DNA from: Streptomyces sp. SAI-135
GTDB taxonomy: Bacteria > Actinomycetota > Actinomycetes > Streptomycetales > Streptomycetaceae
Direction: 5' to 3'
NCBI RefSeq assembly: GCF_029893805.1
Contig: NZ_JARXYP010000002.1
Coordinates: 7,998,001-8,062,000 of the forward strand
Length of the DNA stretch: 64,000 bases
Shown here: one piece after another, positions 10,869 to 18,595 of the stretch
Layout of the letters: each line of letters starts with the position of its first letter
How positions within the stretch are numbered: the first letter of the stretch is position 1
Notes under the pieces: model-generated
What the model saw: the letters and a program-made list of their open reading frames with translations, nothing else
Database searches by the model: none
What the model was told of the DNA's origin: nothing
Position numbers and translations under genes: made by a program

Positions 10869-11549
10869 ATGGGCCGGGTGACCGTCCAGAACATCCTGCT
10901 CTCCGGCGTCGTCGGCTCGACCGCGTACGGACTCGCCCGCGAGGGCTCCGACGTGGACCGGCTCGGCATGTTCGCCGCGCCCACCGAGACCCTGCTCGGC
11001 CTGCACACGCCGAGGGAGTCGCACGTCACCACCGCCCCGGACCGCACCCTGCACGAGGCGGCGAAGTGGTGCCGGCTCGCCCTCGGCGGCAACCCGACCG
11101 TCATGGAGCTGGTGTGGCTGCCGGACGAGCTGTACGAGGTGCGCACCCCGCTGGGCGACGAACTCATCGGCATCCGCGGGTCGTTCCTGAGCGCGCGGCG
11201 GGTCCGGGACGCCTATCTCGGCTACGCCACGCAGCAGTTCAGGAAACTGGAGAGCCGCGGCGGCGACCACCGCACTGCCAAACACGCCCGGCACCTGAAG
11301 CGGCTGTGCCACCAGGGCCTGGAGCTGTACACCTCCGGGCGGCTCACGGTGCGGGTCGAGGATCCCGAGGAGTACCACCGCTTCGGGGACGCCGTCGCCG
11401 CCGACCCCGCCTCGGCGCGGTCGCTGCTCGCCCACTACGAGACCGCGTTCGCGAAGACCCGCAGCGCGCTGCCGGACCGGCCCGACGAGGCGCCGGCCGA
11501 GGCGTGGCTGCGCCGCGTCCGCGCGGCGTTCTACGACACGGCGGCGTGA
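10869..11549 (+). CDS. Nucleotidyltransferase-domain protein
   Basis: A 226-residue protein with the pol-beta nucleotidyltransferase signature GSTAYGLAREGSDVDRLG near residues 16-33 (the GS...DxD site), followed by a helical part. Members of this group are often annotated as predicted nucleotidyltransferases of unknown target. A GTG three codons in (10878) could be the start. The 3' end overlaps the convergent COG0523 gene by 19 bp, so the two mRNAs are antisense at their ends. Confidence 0.72.
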   Translation: MGRVTVQNILLSGVVGSTAYGLAREGSDVDRLGMFAAPTETLLGLHTPRESHVTTAPDRTLHEAAKWCRLALGGNPTVMELVWLPDELYEVRTPLGDELIGIRGSFLSARRVRDAYLGYATQQFRKLESRGGDHRTAKHARHLKRLCHQGLELYTSGRLTVRVEDPEEYHRFGDAVAADPASARSLLAHYETAFAKTRSALPDRPDEAPAEAWLRRVRAAFYDTAA

Positions 11550-12715
11550 GCGTCGGTGCCGACGGGCTCGTGGTCGCAGGTGTCGTCGACGCCGTAGGTC
11601 TCCCAGGCCGGGAAGGGGTCCAGCGGCGGGCACTGCTCGTCCGGGAACATGAGACAGGCGGCAAGGGCCCGGTGCAGTGCCTGTGGCGCCAACTGCGTGC
11701 CGATGAAGACGAGTTCCTGGGCGTACGGCGCCTCGGCGTCCCGTGCGGCGGACGGCTCGAAGCGGGCCACCGCACCGGCCTGCGACCACAGCCCGGTCAC
11801 CTGCGGGCGGCTGGCCAGCGTGAAGAAGCCCTTCGAGCGCAGGACCCGCCCGTACGCCCCGCTGTCCAGCTGCTCGGTGACGAAGTCCCACAACCGGCCG
11901 GGGTGGAAGGGGAGCCGGGAGCGGAAGACGGTGGAGGAGACGCCGTACTCCTCGGTCTCGGGCACGTGCTCGCCGTTGAGCTCCTGGACCCAGCCCGGTG
12001 CCTGCTGGGCGCGCTCCAGGTCGAACAGACCCGTGCCGAGGACCTGGCGCAGGTCCACGCGCGCGTGCTCGGCCTCGACGATCCGGGCGACCGGGTTCAG
12101 CCGTACCAGGGCCGCCCGCAGCCGGGCCGCCGCCTCCGCGTCGACCAGGTCGAGCTTGTTGAGGACGAGGACGTCCGCGAACTCGATCTGGTCGACGAGC
12201 AGATCGCTGACCGTGCGTTCGTCGTCCTCGAAGGGCGCGAGGCCGCGCTCGGCCAGTTCGTCGCCCCTCTCCAGCTCCGGCAGGAAGTTGGCCGCGTCCA
12301 CCACGGTGACCATGGTGTCGAGACGGGCGACGTCGCCGAGGGTGGCGCCGTCGTCGCGGGCGAAGGCGAAGGTGGCCGCGACCGGCATGGGCTCGGAGAC
12401 ACCGGAGGACTCGATGAGCAGATGGTCGAAGCGGCCCTCCCGGGCCAGCCGGTCCACCTCCTCCAGCAGGTCGTCGCGCAGGGTGCAGCAGATGCAGCCG
12501 TTGGTCATCTCGACCAGGCGCTCCTCGGTCCGCGACAGCGCCGCCTCGCCGCCGCGCACCAGCGCCGCGTCGATGTTGACCTCGCTCATGTCGTTGACGA
12601 CGACGGCGACCCTGAGGCCCGCCCGGTTGGCGAGGACATGGTTGAGGAGCGTCGTCTTGCCCGCCCCGAGGAAGCCGGACAGGACGGTGACGGGCAGCAG
12701 ACGGTCGTAGGACAT
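11531..12715 (-). CDS. COG0523 (CobW/ZigA/YciC-like) GTPase, probable zinc metallochaperone
   Basis: A 394-residue G3E-family GTPase. It has Walker A SGFLGAGKTTLL, the metal-binding CICC motif within TNGCICCTLRDDLLE, switch region ESSGVSEP, NKLD for guanine specificity, and a CobW C-terminal domain. A C-terminal histidine/cysteine patch (DDTCDHEP) could bind metal. Zur-regulated members of this family help supply zinc to key enzymes during starvation. It starts 7 bp after the cysteine-free L32 gene, and a Zur-box-like palindrome precedes that gene, so a zinc role is much more likely than cobalt or B12. The ATG chosen begins the conserved MSYDRLLPVTVLSG. Confidence 0.9.
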   Translation of the reverse strand: MSYDRLLPVTVLSGFLGAGKTTLLNHVLANRAGLRVAVVVNDMSEVNIDAALVRGGEAALSRTEERLVEMTNGCICCTLRDDLLEEVDRLAREGRFDHLLIESSGVSEPMPVAATFAFARDDGATLGDVARLDTMVTVVDAANFLPELERGDELAERGLAPFEDDERTVSDLLVDQIEFADVLVLNKLDLVDAEAAARLRAALVRLNPVARIVEAEHARVDLRQVLGTGLFDLERAQQAPGWVQELNGEHVPETEEYGVSSTVFRSRLPFHPGRLWDFVTEQLDSGAYGRVLRSKGFFTLASRPQVTGLWSQAGAVARFEPSAARDAEAPYAQELVFIGTQLAPQALHRALAACLMFPDEQCPPLDPFPAWETYGVDDTCDHEPVGTDAHAAVS

Positions 12716-12722
12716 GCGGTCC

Positions 12723-12893
12723 TCAGCCCTCGGGGCGCAGCAGGCCGCGCTCGTACGCCTTGACCAGGTTCTGCGGGACGAGATGTGCGACGCCGTCGAT
12801 CGTGACCGGCACCAGCTGGGTGGTGCCGGCCTTCCACTGCGAGCGGCGGTGGCGGGTGTTGCTGCGGGACATCTTCCGCTTGGGGACAGCCAT
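12723..12893 (-). CDS. rpmF: Zinc-independent 50S ribosomal protein L32 paralogue
   Basis: A 56-residue protein too short for many gene finders. It begins MAVPKRKMSRSNTRHRRSQW, the normal actinobacterial L32 start. After that the four cysteines of the usual zinc ribbon are missing and the tail reads GTTQLVPVTIDG...NLVKAYERGLLRPEG. This is a C-minus paralogue. In streptomycetes and other bacteria such paralogues replace zinc-binding ribosomal proteins under Zur control and release zinc. It is the first gene of an operon with the COG0523 GTPase (7-bp gap), with a Zur-box-like palindrome 51 bp upstream. Confidence 0.92.
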   Translation of the reverse strand: MAVPKRKMSRSNTRHRRSQWKAGTTQLVPVTIDGVAHLVPQNLVKAYERGLLRPEG

Positions 12894-12943
12894 GGCGGGA
12901 ACCTCTTCACGGGCCTCGGTGGGTGGGCACCGAGGACGCTACA

Positions 12944-12964
12944 TGAAAATGGATCCCATTAACA
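12944..12964 (-). promoter_or_regulatory. Zur-box-like palindrome upstream of rpmF2-COG0523 operon
   Basis: An AT-rich imperfect palindrome in GC-rich DNA: TGAAAATGG, three central bases, CCATTAACA. Fourteen of 21 positions are symmetric (TGnnAATGG-N3-CCATTnnCA). It sits 51 bp before the C-minus L32 start and 2 bp from the end of the upstream ferredoxin-like gene. Position and target genes fit repression by zinc-loaded Zur. Confidence 0.72.
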
Positions 12965-12965
12965 A

Positions 12966-13376
12966 TCAACGTCGGCGCCGGGACCGCACCCGGGCCTCCC
13001 GCGGTGGCTCGATGAACTGCAGCTCCAGTGTCAGCGGCGGCTCGGCGACACCGGGGCCGCCCGCCGCCGCCCACCGCACGACCTCCTCGGTGCTCTCGTC
13101 GTCCATGACGAACCCGATCCACGCGGCCTTGCCCCCGGCCCGCCGCCCGGCCGCCGAGGGGCGCACGACGATCACGTTGGCCTGGTCGCAGGGGCCCAGG
13201 CAGTCGGTCGTGCGGACCTGGAAGCCGTGCTCGGCGGCTCCCGCCCGCAGCAGCTCCAACTGCCAGGTGTGGTCGGTGCCGGGGTGTTTGCGGGCGTCGC
13301 CGCAGCAGCAGCCCCGGCAGACGACGAGAGTGCAGGAGCCGGAGCCGGTCAGGAAGGTGCGGGGCGTCGGAGACAT
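12966..13376 (-). CDS. Thioredoxin-like (2Fe-2S) ferredoxin-domain protein
   Basis: A 136-residue protein with cysteines arranged as CTLVVCRGCCCGDARKHPG near the start and TTDCLGPCDQANVIVVRP in the middle, matching the thioredoxin-like [2Fe-2S] ferredoxin fold. The C-terminus is basic (EARVRSRRRR). The partner is unknown. The start is the ATG at MSPTPRT; an upstream in-frame ATG would extend it into the divergent promoter region. It lies upstream of the zinc operon on the same strand, but the palindrome in between suggests separate control. Confidence 0.7.
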   Translation of the reverse strand: MSPTPRTFLTGSGSCTLVVCRGCCCGDARKHPGTDHTWQLELLRAGAAEHGFQVRTTDCLGPCDQANVIVVRPSAAGRRAGGKAAWIGFVMDDESTEEVVRWAAAGGPGVAEPPLTLELQFIEPPREARVRSRRRR

Positions 13377-13503
13377 GGGAGAAGCATGCGGCCTGCACTG
13401 ATCGGGTGGTCCGGGCGGGGGTCTCCCGGGCCGGCGGCGTGCCGCCCGGCTGAAGGAGTTGCCGTACGGGGACGAGAAGATCGCCGGGGCTAGGGTGGGT
13501 GGT

Positions 13504-13995
13504 GTGACCGACAGCGACAAGCGCCCGCTCGCCGTGTTCGACCTGGACAACACCCTGGCCGACACGGCCCACCGCCAGCGGTTCCTGGAGCGCAGGCCGC
13601 GCGACTGGGACGGGTTCTTCGCGGCCGCGCCCGAGGACCCGCCGCTCCCGGAGGGCATCGCGCTGGTGCTGGAGAACGCCGAGGAGTGCGAGATCGTCTA
13701 CCTCACCGGGCGGCCCGAGCGCTGCCGGCGGGACACCCTCGCGTGGCTCACCGCGCAGGGTCTCCCGGAGGGCACCGTGCACATGCGCCGCAACGACGAC
13801 CGGCGGCCCGCCCGGCGCACCAAACTGGAGATCCTCAAGCGGCTCGCCAGGACCCGGGAGGTCCGGGTCCTGGTGGACGACGACGAGTTGGTCTGCGAGG
13901 ATGCCAGGCGGGCCGGCTTCACCGTCGTACTGGCACGCTGGACCGCCCCTTCCGCGACACTGGAGACGGCGCAGGAGCGGGAGGGGCGGACCTGA
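13504..13995 (+). CDS. HAD-superfamily phosphatase-like protein
   Basis: A 163-residue HAD-fold protein. Motif I is FDLDNTLADT, motif II is YLTGRPE, and a conserved acidic patch VLVDDDELVCEDA matches motif IV. The fold resembles polynucleotide 3'-phosphatase and class B acid phosphatase domains. The GTG at VTDSDKRPLAVFDLDNT was chosen because it lies directly before motif I; the longer in-frame ATG lacks support. Substrate unknown. It converges with the dodecin gene, 11 bp between stops. Confidence 0.75.
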   Translation: MTDSDKRPLAVFDLDNTLADTAHRQRFLERRPRDWDGFFAAAPEDPPLPEGIALVLENAEECEIVYLTGRPERCRRDTLAWLTAQGLPEGTVHMRRNDDRRPARRTKLEILKRLARTREVRVLVDDDELVCEDARRAGFTVVLARWTAPSATLETAQEREGRT

Positions 13996-14006
13996 CGGCC
14001 GTAAGG

Positions 14007-14222
14007 TCAGTCGGACTCGTCGAGGCGGAAGCCGACCTTCAGCCCCACCTGCCAGTGCTGGATCTGTCCGTCCTCGATCTGGCCCCGCACCTGGGTCACC
14101 TCGAACCAGTCGAGGTTGCGAAGGGTCTGCGAGGCACGGGCGATGCCGTTGCGCACGGCCTGGTCGACGCCGTCCGGCGAGGTGCCGACGATCTCGGTCA
14201 CGCGGTAGGTGTGGTTCGTCAT
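14007..14222 (-). CDS. Dodecin (flavin-storage protein)
   Basis: A 71-residue dodecin. The small strand-helix-strand-strand fold is seen as TYRVTEIVGTS, a helix through DQAVRNGIARASQTLRN, then LDWFEVTQVRG and WQVGLKVGFRL. The Trp in LDWFEV and the Gln in GQIQHWQ are the residues that stack and contact flavin in known dodecins. Family role: a dodecameric store and buffer for FMN, FAD or lumichrome that limits free-flavin photochemistry. Confidence 0.93.
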   Translation of the reverse strand: MTNHTYRVTEIVGTSPDGVDQAVRNGIARASQTLRNLDWFEVTQVRGQIEDGQIQHWQVGLKVGFRLDESD

Positions 14223-14304
14223 GGTTCCACCGTGCCCCAGGCGGCTGCCGGGCGCGAGCCGTCCGCCGGTTCGTCTAGGGACCGCCGCGGCCTATCTTGG
14301 GCCC

Positions 14305-15492
14305 ATGGACGGTATGCCGCGAGACATCCCAGCCCCCGCCGCCACCGACAATCCGCTGCGCCGGCTCACCCTGGAGCAGCTGCGACGCCGCACGAGCATG
14401 AAATGGCGGACGTACCCGCAGGACGTGCTGCCGCTGTGGGTGGCCGAGATGGACGTCCCCCTCGCCGAACCGGTCGCGCGGGCCGTGCGGGACGCGGTGG
14501 CCCTGGGGGACACCGGGTACCCGGCCGGAACCGCCTACGCCGGGGCGCTGGCCGACTTCGCGGGCAAGCGGTGGGGCTGGGACGGGCTCGCGGTGGAGCG
14601 CACGGCGATCGTCCCGGACGTGATGCTGGGCATCGTCGAGATGCTCAAGCTGGTCTCCGGGCCGGGTGACACGGTCGTCGTCAACTCGCCCGTGTACCCG
14701 CCCTTCTACCAGTTCGTCGGCCACATGGACCGCCAGGTCGTCGAGGCACCGCTCGGCGAGGACGGCCGGATCGGCTTCGAGGTCCTGGAGGACGTCTTCC
14801 GGCGGGTCCGGAAGGGCGCTGCCCGGCCCGCGTATCTGCTGTGCAGCCCGCACAACCCGACCGGCACCGTGCACTCGGCCGAGGAGCTGGCCCAGGTGGC
14901 CGTGCTGGCGCGGGCGTACGGGGTGCGGGTCGTGGCCGACGAGATCCATGCCCCGCTCATCGCGGCGGGTGCCAGGTTCGTCCCCTACCTGAGCGTGCCC
15001 GGCGCGGGGAACGGCCTGTCCCTGATGTCGGCGTCCAAGGCGTGGAACCTGGCCGGGATCAAGGCCGCCGTGGCCGTCGCCGGACCCGACGCGGCCGGGG
15101 ACCTCGCACGCCTTCCCGAGGAGGTCGGTCACGGGGCCAGCCACGTCGGTGTCCTCGCCCACACCGCCGCGCTGCGGGACGGCGGCGCCTGGCTCGACGC
15201 CCTGCTCGCCGGCCTCGACGACAACCGCCGGCTGCTGGCGGAGCTTCTCGCCGAGTCGCTGCCCGCCGTGCGCTACGCACCGGCCGAGTCCACGTTCCTG
15301 GCCTGGCTGGACTGCCGTGCGCTGGGTCTGGGCGACGATCCGGCGGCCGTCTTCCTGGAGCGCGGCCGGGTAGCCCTCAACTCCGGTGTGCCGTTCGGCA
15401 CCGGGGGCGCCGGCTTCGTGCGGCTGAACCTCGCGACCTCGCCCGAGCTGATCACCGAGGCGGTACGGCGGATGGCCGCCGCCCTGGACTGA
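14305..15492 (+). CDS. MalY/PatB-type pyridoxal-phosphate C-S lyase
   Basis: A 395-residue fold-type I PLP enzyme. MalY/PatB marks include MKWRTYPQDVLPLWVAEMD, the HNPTG loop, VVADEIHAPL, and the Schiff-base lysine in SASKAWNLAGIK. These enzymes split cystathionine and related cysteine conjugates to thiol, pyruvate and ammonia. It is convergent with egtD with a shared hairpin. The ergothioneine pathway needs a final C-S lyase (EgtE, a class V enzyme in mycobacteria) and no class V gene is seen here, so a link to ergothioneine is possible but unproven. Confidence 0.88.
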   Translation: MDGMPRDIPAPAATDNPLRRLTLEQLRRRTSMKWRTYPQDVLPLWVAEMDVPLAEPVARAVRDAVALGDTGYPAGTAYAGALADFAGKRWGWDGLAVERTAIVPDVMLGIVEMLKLVSGPGDTVVVNSPVYPPFYQFVGHMDRQVVEAPLGEDGRIGFEVLEDVFRRVRKGAARPAYLLCSPHNPTGTVHSAEELAQVAVLARAYGVRVVADEIHAPLIAAGARFVPYLSVPGAGNGLSLMSASKAWNLAGIKAAVAVAGPDAAGDLARLPEEVGHGASHVGVLAHTAALRDGGAWLDALLAGLDDNRRLLAELLAESLPAVRYAPAESTFLAWLDCRALGLGDDPAAVFLERGRVALNSGVPFGTGGAGFVRLNLATSPELITEAVRRMAAALD

Positions 15493-15525
15493 GGGTGGTG
15501 GCCGGGCGAACCGGCCCCCACCCTC
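15491..15525. terminator. Bidirectional hairpin between C-S lyase and egtD
   Basis: A 15-bp stem (one mismatch) built from GAGGGTGGTGGCCGG and CCGGCCCCCACCCTC with a 5-nt loop fills the 39-bp gap between converging genes. Confidence 0.7.
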
Positions 15526-15531
15526 GGTCTG

Positions 15532-16494
15532 TTACCGGACCACGCTCAGCGAGAGCGCGAAACGCCCCTGTTCGTCCGTCCACCAGTGCGCCAACTCCAG
15601 CCCGGCGGACGACAGTTCACTGCTGACGCCCTCCTTGCGGAACTTCGCCGAGATCTCGGTGTACAGCTCCTCGTCCGCCGCGAAGTCCACGGCCAGGTCG
15701 AGCGCCGGGACCTTCACGGTCTGCTCCGTGCGGGAGCGCAGGCGCATCTCGATCCACTCGTTCTCGGCGTCCCACAGGGCCACGTGGTCGAAGGCGCCCG
15801 GATCGAAGTCCGCGCCCAGCTCACGGTTCACGACCGTCAGCACGTTCTTGTTGAACGCGGCCGTCACCCCGGCCGCGTCGTCGTACGCCCTGACCAGCAC
15901 GTTCTCGTCCTTGACGAGGTCCGTGCCGAGCAGCAGCGCGTCACCGGGGGAGAGCAGGGCGCGCACGGAGGACAGGAACGCGGCGCGCTCGACCGGCAGC
16001 AGGTTGCCGATCGTGCCGCCGAGGAAGGCCACCAGGCGCGGACCCGGCGTCCCCGGCAGGGTCAGACCGCCCGTGAAGTCGGCGATGAGCGCGTGCACGC
16101 TCAGCTCCGGCCGCTGGGCGATGAGCGCGTGCCCGGCCTGGGTCAGCGCGCTCTCGCTGACGTCGACCGGCACGTACGTGTGCAGCCCGGTCAGGGCGTC
16201 GAGCAGGTACCGGGTCTTCTCCGACGAGCCCGAGCCCAGCTCGACCAGGGTGCGGGCGCCGGTCGCCGCGGCGATCTCGCCGGAGCGCGCGACGAGGATC
16301 TCCCGTTCGGCACGGGTCGGGTAGTACTCGGGCAACTCGGTGATCCGCTCGAAGAGTTCGCTGCCGTGGGCGTCGTAGAACCACTTCGGCGGCAGCGTCT
16401 TGGGCGTGTGCGTCAGGCCCTTGAGGACGTCGGCGCGCAGGGCGGCCTCGGTGGCGTCCTCGGGCAGGGTGCGGGTCAGCAGGAACGGACTCAC
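15532..16494 (-). CDS. egtD: L-histidine N-alpha-methyltransferase EgtD
   Basis: A 320-residue SAM-dependent methyltransferase that converts histidine to hercynine, the first step of ergothioneine synthesis. Visible are KWFYDAHGSELFERITELPEYYPTR, the SAM-binding LVELGSGSSEKTRYLL, and FLGGTIGNL. The start is a GTG overlapping the egtC stop (GTGA), so it is the last, coupled gene of egtABCD. Length matches the mycobacterial enzyme. Confidence 0.95.
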   Translation of the reverse strand: MSPFLLTRTLPEDATEAALRADVLKGLTHTPKTLPPKWFYDAHGSELFERITELPEYYPTRAEREILVARSGEIAAATGARTLVELGSGSSEKTRYLLDALTGLHTYVPVDVSESALTQAGHALIAQRPELSVHALIADFTGGLTLPGTPGPRLVAFLGGTIGNLLPVERAAFLSSVRALLSPGDALLLGTDLVKDENVLVRAYDDAAGVTAAFNKNVLTVVNRELGADFDPGAFDHVALWDAENEWIEMRLRSRTEQTVKVPALDLAVDFAADEELYTEISAKFRKEGVSSELSSAGLELAHWWTDEQGRFALSLSVVR

Positions 16495-17264
16495 GTGCGG
16501 GGCTCCTCGAGTGGTTCCAGGGACTTCAGGGGCGTCAGCAGGACATCGGTGCGGCTCGCCGCGAGCAGCGTGCGGTCGGGCACCTCCCGCCAGTGCGGAT
16601 CGTCGTCGTACGGCTCGGAGGCCACGACCGTGCCGGCGCCCGGCCGCTGGAGGTACCAGAGGGTGTCGCCCCAGGCGGTCGCCGCGATGGCCTCCCCGTT
16701 GGTGAGCAGGAGGTTGAGCCGGGAGCCGGGTGCCGCCTCGGCGACCTCCAGGACCGTGTCGGCCAGTGCCTGGCCCTCCTCGTCGCCGCCGCGCAGCCGG
16801 TTCAGGACCAGGGCCCACACGAACGCCGAGTCGTTGCGGGCCTCCATGGACAGCAGTTCCGCCGGGGGGAGCGTGGCGGTCAGGGGCGCCAGTGAGCCCG
16901 GCCAGCCCTTGATCGCGCCGTTGTGGCTGAACAGCCAGGATCCGGCGGAGTACGGGGCCGCGGCGGCCTCGGCGTCGGCTCCGGCCAGGGTCGCGTCCCG
17001 CACGGCGGCCAGGACCGCGGTGCTGCGCACGACCCGGGCGAGATCCGCGAAGGACAGGTCGGCCCAGATGGGCCCGGCCCGCCGGTACCGGGCCGGGACG
17101 GGGTCGCCTTCGGCGTACCAACCGACCCCGAAACCGTCGGCGTTGACGGTGCCGTACCGCTGCCGGCGCGGTGCCCACGACTGGTGGTACAGGCCGTGCG
17201 AGGGCTCCACGAGGAGCCGGCCGAGCGGCTCGCCGGGTCCCACGTACGCCAGGTGACGGCACAT
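16491..17264 (-). CDS. egtC: Gamma-glutamyl-hercynylcysteine sulfoxide hydrolase EgtC
   Basis: A 257-residue class II glutamine amidotransferase-like (Ntn) hydrolase. It begins MCRHLAYVG, placing the nucleophilic Cys at position 2 after Met removal. Later parts are YGTVNADGFGVGWY and LFSHNGAIKGW. It removes the gamma-glutamyl group in ergothioneine synthesis. Its start overlaps the egtB stop and its stop overlaps the egtD start, both as short coupling overlaps. Confidence 0.95.
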   Translation of the reverse strand: MCRHLAYVGPGEPLGRLLVEPSHGLYHQSWAPRRQRYGTVNADGFGVGWYAEGDPVPARYRRAGPIWADLSFADLARVVRSTAVLAAVRDATLAGADAEAAAAPYSAGSWLFSHNGAIKGWPGSLAPLTATLPPAELLSMEARNDSAFVWALVLNRLRGGDEEGQALADTVLEVAEAAPGSRLNLLLTNGEAIAATAWGDTLWYLQRPGAGTVVASEPYDDDPHWREVPDRTLLAASRTDVLLTPLKSLEPLEEPRT

Positions 17265-18595
17265 CAGACGGCCCCCGTGGAACGCGCTGTGCGGAAGCCG
17301 GAGAAGATCTGCCGACGGATCGGGTAGTCCCAGTTGCGGAACGTGCCACGGCAGGCCACCGGGTCCACGGCGAACGAACCGCCCCGCAGCACCTTGTGGT
17401 CGGGGCCGAAGAAGACCTCCGAGTACTCCTTGTAGGGGAACGCCTGGAACCCGGGATAGGGCTCGAAATCGCTCGCCGTCCACTCCCACACGTCACCGAT
17501 CAACTGCCGTACCCCGAGCGGTGACTCGCCCTCCGGGTAGCTGCCGGCGGGGGCGGGCCGCAGATGGCGCTGGCCCAGGTTGGCGTGCTCGGGCGCCGGG
17601 TCGGCGTCGCCCCACGGGTAGCGCATCGAGCGGTCACCGGCCGGGTCGTGGCGGGCCGCCTTCTCCCACTCCGCCTCGGTCGGCAGCCGCCGTCCGGCCC
17701 AGCGGGCGTAGGCGTCGGCCTCGTACCAGGACACGTGGACCACCGGCTCGTCGGGCGGCACGACCTCGGTGACACCGAAGCGCCTGCGCAGCCACTGCCT
17801 GCCGTCCCGGCTCCAGAACAGCGGCGCGTGGAGGGAGTGGGCGCGGATGTGCGCCCAGCCGGCCGGGGCCCACCAGCGCTCGTTCCCGTAGCCGCCGTCC
17901 TCGATGAAGGCCTGGTACTCGGCGTTCGTCACCGGAGTGGTGTCGATGTAGAAGGCCTCCACCTCCCGCCGGTGCGCGGGGCGTTCGTTGTCCAGGGCCC
18001 AGGGCTCGTCGGAGGTGCCCATGGTGAACGGGCCGCCGGGGACGAGGACTTCGGCCGGCCCGGTGAACAGCGGGGCCGGCTCCGGGTCCGGGGCGGTCAG
18101 GGCCTGGGGCCCCTTGCGGAGCTGATGGGTGATCAGCATCGTCTCGTCGTGCTGCTGTTCGTGCTGGGCGATCATCCCGAAGGCGAATCCCGCCTCGGTG
18201 AGCCGGGTCCCGTGCAGCGCGCTGCTCTCCAGGACGTCCAGGACCCGGCCGCGCACCTCCGCCGCGTAGCGCCGGGACTCGGCGGGCGACAGCAGGGGCA
18301 GGGTGGGGCGCTCGGAGCGCGGGTGCTCGAAGGCGTCGTAGATGCCGTCGATCTCCGGCCGTATCGCCTCCTGCCCGGCGACCGTCCGCAGCAGCCACTG
18401 CTCCTCCTGGTTGCCGATGTGGGCGAGGTCCCACACGAGCGGCGACATGAGCGGCGAGTGCTGTGCGGTCAGGTCCGGGTCCTCCACGCAGCTGGTGAGG
18501 AGGGTCGTGCGCGCCCGGGCGGTCACGAGCGTGGACACCGCCCGCGCACGGAACGTCTCGGGATCGGCGGACAGGTCGACAGAGGGGTCGGTCAT
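17264..18595 (-). CDS. egtB: Hercynine oxygenase (sulfoxide synthase) EgtB
   Basis: A 443-residue nonheme-iron enzyme that joins gamma-glutamylcysteine to hercynine with O2. The N-terminal DinB-like domain carries the iron ligands (DLAHIGNQEEQWLL and QHEQQHDE); the C-terminal formylglycine-generating-enzyme-like domain contains PTEAEWEKAARHD, IGDVWEWTASDF and VLRGGSFAVDP. Start and stop overlap egtA and egtC by ATGA. The chosen start, MTDPSVDLSADPETF, follows directly from the egtA coupling. Confidence 0.95.
   Translation of the reverse strand: MTDPSVDLSADPETFRARAVSTLVTARARTTLLTSCVEDPDLTAQHSPLMSPLVWDLAHIGNQEEQWLLRTVAGQEAIRPEIDGIYDAFEHPRSERPTLPLLSPAESRRYAAEVRGRVLDVLESSALHGTRLTEAGFAFGMIAQHEQQHDETMLITHQLRKGPQALTAPDPEPAPLFTGPAEVLVPGGPFTMGTSDEPWALDNERPAHRREVEAFYIDTTPVTNAEYQAFIEDGGYGNERWWAPAGWAHIRAHSLHAPLFWSRDGRQWLRRRFGVTEVVPPDEPVVHVSWYEADAYARWAGRRLPTEAEWEKAARHDPAGDRSMRYPWGDADPAPEHANLGQRHLRPAPAGSYPEGESPLGVRQLIGDVWEWTASDFEPYPGFQAFPYKEYSEVFFGPDHKVLRGGSFAVDPVACRGTFRNWDYPIRRQIFSGFRTARSTGAV

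Noticed and set aside
15532..17496. EgtD extended to 654 codons
   Set aside because: The extension is an out-of-frame reading of egtC; the GTG at 16494 with GTGA overlap fits the known enzyme length.
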